Notes under the pieces: generated by a model
Database searches by the model: none
The model's input: only the letters and a program-made list of their open reading frames with translations
What the model was told of the DNA's origin: nothing
Made by a program: the position numbers and the translations under genes
Virus record (IMG/VR): IMGVR_UViG_3300027971_000099
Span: 1 to 39,670 of that record
DNA length: 39,670 bases
Source of the DNA: a virus
Strand: one strand, 5' to 3'
Part shown: piece by piece, positions 37,194-39,670 of the stretch
How positions within the stretch are numbered: the stretch's first letter is position 1
How the letters are laid out: each line of letters opens with the position of its first letter

Positions 37194-39234
37194 TAGGGAT
37201 ATTAGCCGTTGGTGATAGTTTTGCGCCTAGTTGCAAAGCCTTTAACTGAGCCTCGTACTCAAATTCCTGTTTCTTGAGAGCCATAGTCATCTCAAACTCT
37301 TGCTGCTTGAGTCTAATCTGAGCCTCTGCCTTAACCTGGGAGATCTGAATATCATTCTGAGCCTTGGCGTTATCTGCTGCCATCTTAGCCTGCATCTGGG
37401 CTACATAAGCCTCCATTGCTGGATCTTGTTGTTGTCCCTGTTGTTGGCCTTGCAGCTCCATCTGCTGCTCTTGCTCTGGGGTAATCTCCATAAAGAACTC
37501 GTTAGAGTCCTTAAATCCAGCAGCCTCAATAAAGCGACCTAGTGTCTGTCTGTAGTTTGACAGGCTTACCAATGGGTTGTTAATCCCAGCAGTCTTTAAG
37601 ATTTCCTCTTGCTTGCCTAGCACCATAGCGATCATCGCCATCTGCTCTTGCTTGTTGCCTGTGCCTAGACCGACATTGATAGAGATGTCAAAGCCATTAG
37701 TCCACTCTCTAGGATCAATAGATACATACTTACCACGCAAACGCACAATACGCTCTTTATCCTGATACTTGCAAAGTAATTGTAGAATCTTCTGGAATAG
37801 GTCTTTTACGCCTGTTTCAGCAAATACCCTAGCAATTAACTCAATTTTGCCTGCTGCGCTACTTTGCATCATGGCAACGGCTGTAGCTGTGCTGTTCTGC
37901 AATACATCTGGACTAAGGCCGTTCATCTGGTCTGATACGCCAGTTCTCTTAGCCTGTACAGAATCCAAGTATTCCAATAGTGGGAATGATTGGTTAGCAG
38001 TTGGTGGTACTGTTAATGGGATGATGGCTTGGGTATTTTTCATACGCACAATGCCATTAGCTGTAACTGTTAATAGATCGTCTAGGTTTACTTGACCTTC
38101 TACCACGCCCATTCTTGGGCTATTGGTCATGTAGAGATTGTCTAGGATCTGACGGGTTACTGTAGATTTAATCAGTTGTATATCTACTGCTCGATCTGCC
38201 AGGCTATGACCAAAGAACTTGTGTGGCATAGGGATAGGGCAGATAGAACAGAATGGTACGAAATCTACTTCCTCATTATCTAAGATGTCTGAGCCAGCAT
38301 AGGTAACTTTACGCAACTCAGCAATACCATCGCCATCAAAGTCTACCTTGATATAAGACTCGATTACCTCAATCTCTTGCATAGAGAAGTCTAGGCTTGC
38401 TTGATCGCTAGGCTGCTCGCCTTGATCGAACCTTGCCACATTCTCTTGGTTATAAGTTAAATCTGCATAGGTAGGAAGGTTGTCTACAATATCCTTGTCA
38501 TACCCCATTGCAATTAACTCTGAGCGAGTAGCTAACTTTCTGTGGGCTACAAAAGGCGCATCGGCAATAGTCCTAGCCTTCTTAGAGATTAAGAACTCCT
38601 CTGGTGGCACATTCTCTACAATTACCTTGCCAGTTTTCTTAGTCTTTTTGAGTTTAACATCATAAGAGAACACAGGTGGAATCATCATCCCCATAGGATC
38701 TATTCCTGCTGGGGCTACTTCTGTAGTCTTTTGATTTACTACTTCCACCTCTGGATCGTTAAGTAACATCGTTACTTCGTCTTGTGTCAGATTTTGATAT
38801 TTCTCTTTGCTGACATCAATCTTCTCATCCCAATAGACCTTAACGATTCCGTTCTTTTGCAAGAGCGCATCCTTAAACCAATTGTGCATCAGCAGTACGC
38901 CATCGTTATCACGATTCATTACCCAATTGACATACTCTGTTGCCTGCTTTGCTTTTTCCTCATCGCCTGGGCCTTTAGGCTCAAAGCGCACAATCTCATC
39001 CGACTGTGTAAAGATACGCAATAGTTGTGGCAACGCACCATCGACTACCTCGGCTACTTCGCCTGTAACGATCTGGCTACGACCTTCTACTTCATTGCCG
39101 TATTCGTAACGATTGTAGTATTCAAGGGCTTTCCTACGATCATCTGTAGTTTCGCTCTCAATAAAGCCAATAGCGTTATCTATCTCGGCATCAAGTATGC
39201 CTTTTAGTGTGCCTTCATCCATTAGACTATCCAT
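37183..39234 (-). CDS. Portal protein, P22-like (right copy)
   Basis: Right-hand allele of the 683-residue portal. Around 20 residues differ, including P to M and Y to F near residue 185 (MGMMIPPVFS), and several in the Gln-rich C-terminal part (QMAQQSQQ to QMELQGQQ). The N-terminal 180 residues are identical. The C-terminal barrel region therefore varies most, as expected for a part that is not in contact with capsid or motor. Confidence 0.92.
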   Translation of the reverse strand: MDSLMDEGTLKGILDAEIDNAIGFIESETTDDRRKALEYYNRYEYGNEVEGRSQIVTGEVAEVVDGALPQLLRIFTQSDEIVRFEPKGPGDEEKAKQATEYVNWVMNRDNDGVLLMHNWFKDALLQKNGIVKVYWDEKIDVSKEKYQNLTQDEVTMLLNDPEVEVVNQKTTEVAPAGIDPMGMMIPPVFSYDVKLKKTKKTGKVIVENVPPEEFLISKKARTIADAPFVAHRKLATRSELIAMGYDKDIVDNLPTYADLTYNQENVARFDQGEQPSDQASLDFSMQEIEVIESYIKVDFDGDGIAELRKVTYAGSDILDNEEVDFVPFCSICPIPMPHKFFGHSLADRAVDIQLIKSTVTRQILDNLYMTNSPRMGVVEGQVNLDDLLTVTANGIVRMKNTQAIIPLTVPPTANQSFPLLEYLDSVQAKRTGVSDQMNGLSPDVLQNSTATAVAMMQSSAAGKIELIARVFAETGVKDLFQKILQLLCKYQDKERIVRLRGKYVSIDPREWTNGFDISINVGLGTGNKQEQMAMIAMVLGKQEEILKTAGINNPLVSLSNYRQTLGRFIEAAGFKDSNEFFMEITPEQEQQMELQGQQQGQQQDPAMEAYVAQMQAKMAADNAKAQNDIQISQVKAEAQIRLKQQEFEMTMALKKQEFEYEAQLKALQLGAKLSPTANIPNVL

Positions 39235-39670
39235 TTTGTGTTGATCTTAATTGCCTTGTTCCAGTTATTCGGTTGCTCATCTAGCGCCACAGCCACATAT
39301 CTCCAAGCATCACTAGCATGGGAATGTTGGTCGTGTAATGGCTTATCGCTAAACATCTTAGTATCAGGGTTTACATCATACCGATAATGTCTTAATGCTT
39401 GTAGACCTTCAGCGCATCTATTCTGGTCAAAATAGCATCTGTTCATTAGCATACGAGCTGCGTTGATTCCTTCTGATATAGACAGTCTAGGGGTTATCCT
39501 TACTGGCAAGTTCATATTCTGCATAATATCTTTAACGCTCTTACCTGTCATATTTTTGTTCTCGGCATCGTGTGGCAGCCAATGATCTCGATAGACATAG
39601 CCTCTATTCTGTAGAACTTCTACATAGTGATCTATAGGCTTTTGGCAGTCCTGATAAAAGTCTATGACCC
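39222..39670 (-). CDS. Terminase large subunit, C-terminal fragment cut by the window edge (right copy)
   Basis: The last 148 or so codons of the large terminase; the frame is open to the edge of the window. They contain the nuclease part (LPHDAE and HSHASDAWRY with their acidic residues) and match the complete copy at 5297-6562, differing in the visible part mainly at N to T near the end (KINTKWIV). Not a pseudogene: the sequence simply stops. Confidence 0.9.
   Translation of the reverse strand, partial: VIDFYQDCQKPIDHYVEVLQNRGYVYRDHWLPHDAENKNMTGKSVKDIMQNMNLPVRITPRLSISEGINAARMLMNRCYFDQNRCAEGLQALRHYRYDVNPDTKMFSDKPLHDQHSHASDAWRYVAVALDEQPNNWNKAIKINTKWIV

Larger units (their letters stand above)
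33926..39670. repeat. Right copy of the diverged 5.7-kb terminal repeat
   Basis: Matches 1-5745 gene for gene with offset 33,925. Protein differences are mostly conservative: about 3 percent in portal, about 4 percent in capsid, about 10 percent in the 78-residue protein. The terminator hairpin is unchanged. It represents a sibling strain's version of the same genes. Confidence 0.93.

Overview
The window is the genome of a tailed bacteriophage (Caudoviricetes). The head and tail set looks like a short-tailed, P22-type podovirus: small and large terminase, a 683-residue P22-like portal, an acidic scaffold, an SU10/DUF5309-type major capsid protein, a gp4-like adaptor, a gp10-like stabilisation protein, ejection proteins and several fibres. 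The host is probably a Gram-negative bacterium: the phage has a GH24 lysozyme, a 3TM holin and a lipoprotein with a lipobox, and the small-gene families are ones I associate with phages of aquatic proteobacteria. The host assignment is inference. I saw no rRNA, tRNA, CRISPR array, IS element or integrase.

The window is longer than one genome. Positions 1-5745 and 33926-39670 carry the same genes at a constant offset of 33,925 bp, but the copies differ at roughly 4-6 percent of bases in the stretches I compared by eye, mostly silently. The simplest reading is a circular or circularly permuted unit of about 33.9 kb, as expected for headful packaging, read about 1.17 times, with the second pass from a sibling strain. 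If the window came from one physical molecule, the terminal redundancy itself would be a strain hybrid.

Layout on the circle: (1) A late unit on the minus strand starts with an antitermination-Q-like protein (11083-11487). It runs left through glycosyltransferases, small basic and Cys-rich proteins, a putative ADP-ribosyltransferase-fold protein, terminase, portal, scaffold and capsid, crosses the window edge (1 = 33926), and continues through adaptor, fibres, gp10-like protein, ejection proteins and the lysis cassette to 20008. (2) A two-gene plus-strand island (11550-12877) encodes a metallophosphoesterase with an N-terminal helix-turn-helix and a SprT-like protease. (3) A minus-strand early cluster (12874-16051) begins with a Cro-like repressor and carries a resolvase-like nuclease, a replication-initiation-like protein, a Ref-like HNH nuclease and many tiny genes. 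(4) A plus-strand early cluster (16239-20011) carries a recombination set: Sak/DUF1071 annealing protein, YqaJ/lambda-type exonuclease, a small SSB-like protein with an SSB-type tip, and a PD-(D/E)XK-like protein. It also carries a small lipoprotein and several zinc-ribbon miniproteins.

Regulation is legible. Two 30-bp promoter elements, one on each strand (16136-16165 plus, 15166-15195 minus), share their last 15 bases and contain TGTAGA half-sites between -35 and -10. A third half-site pair, TGTAGA-N8-TCTACA, overlaps the probable -10 of the repressor gene. Three start sites share the 12-mer CTCGTGAAGGAG. A hairpin terminator follows the major capsid gene in both copies. The phage encodes no polymerase, primase or replicative helicase that I can recognise, so replication must lean on the host.
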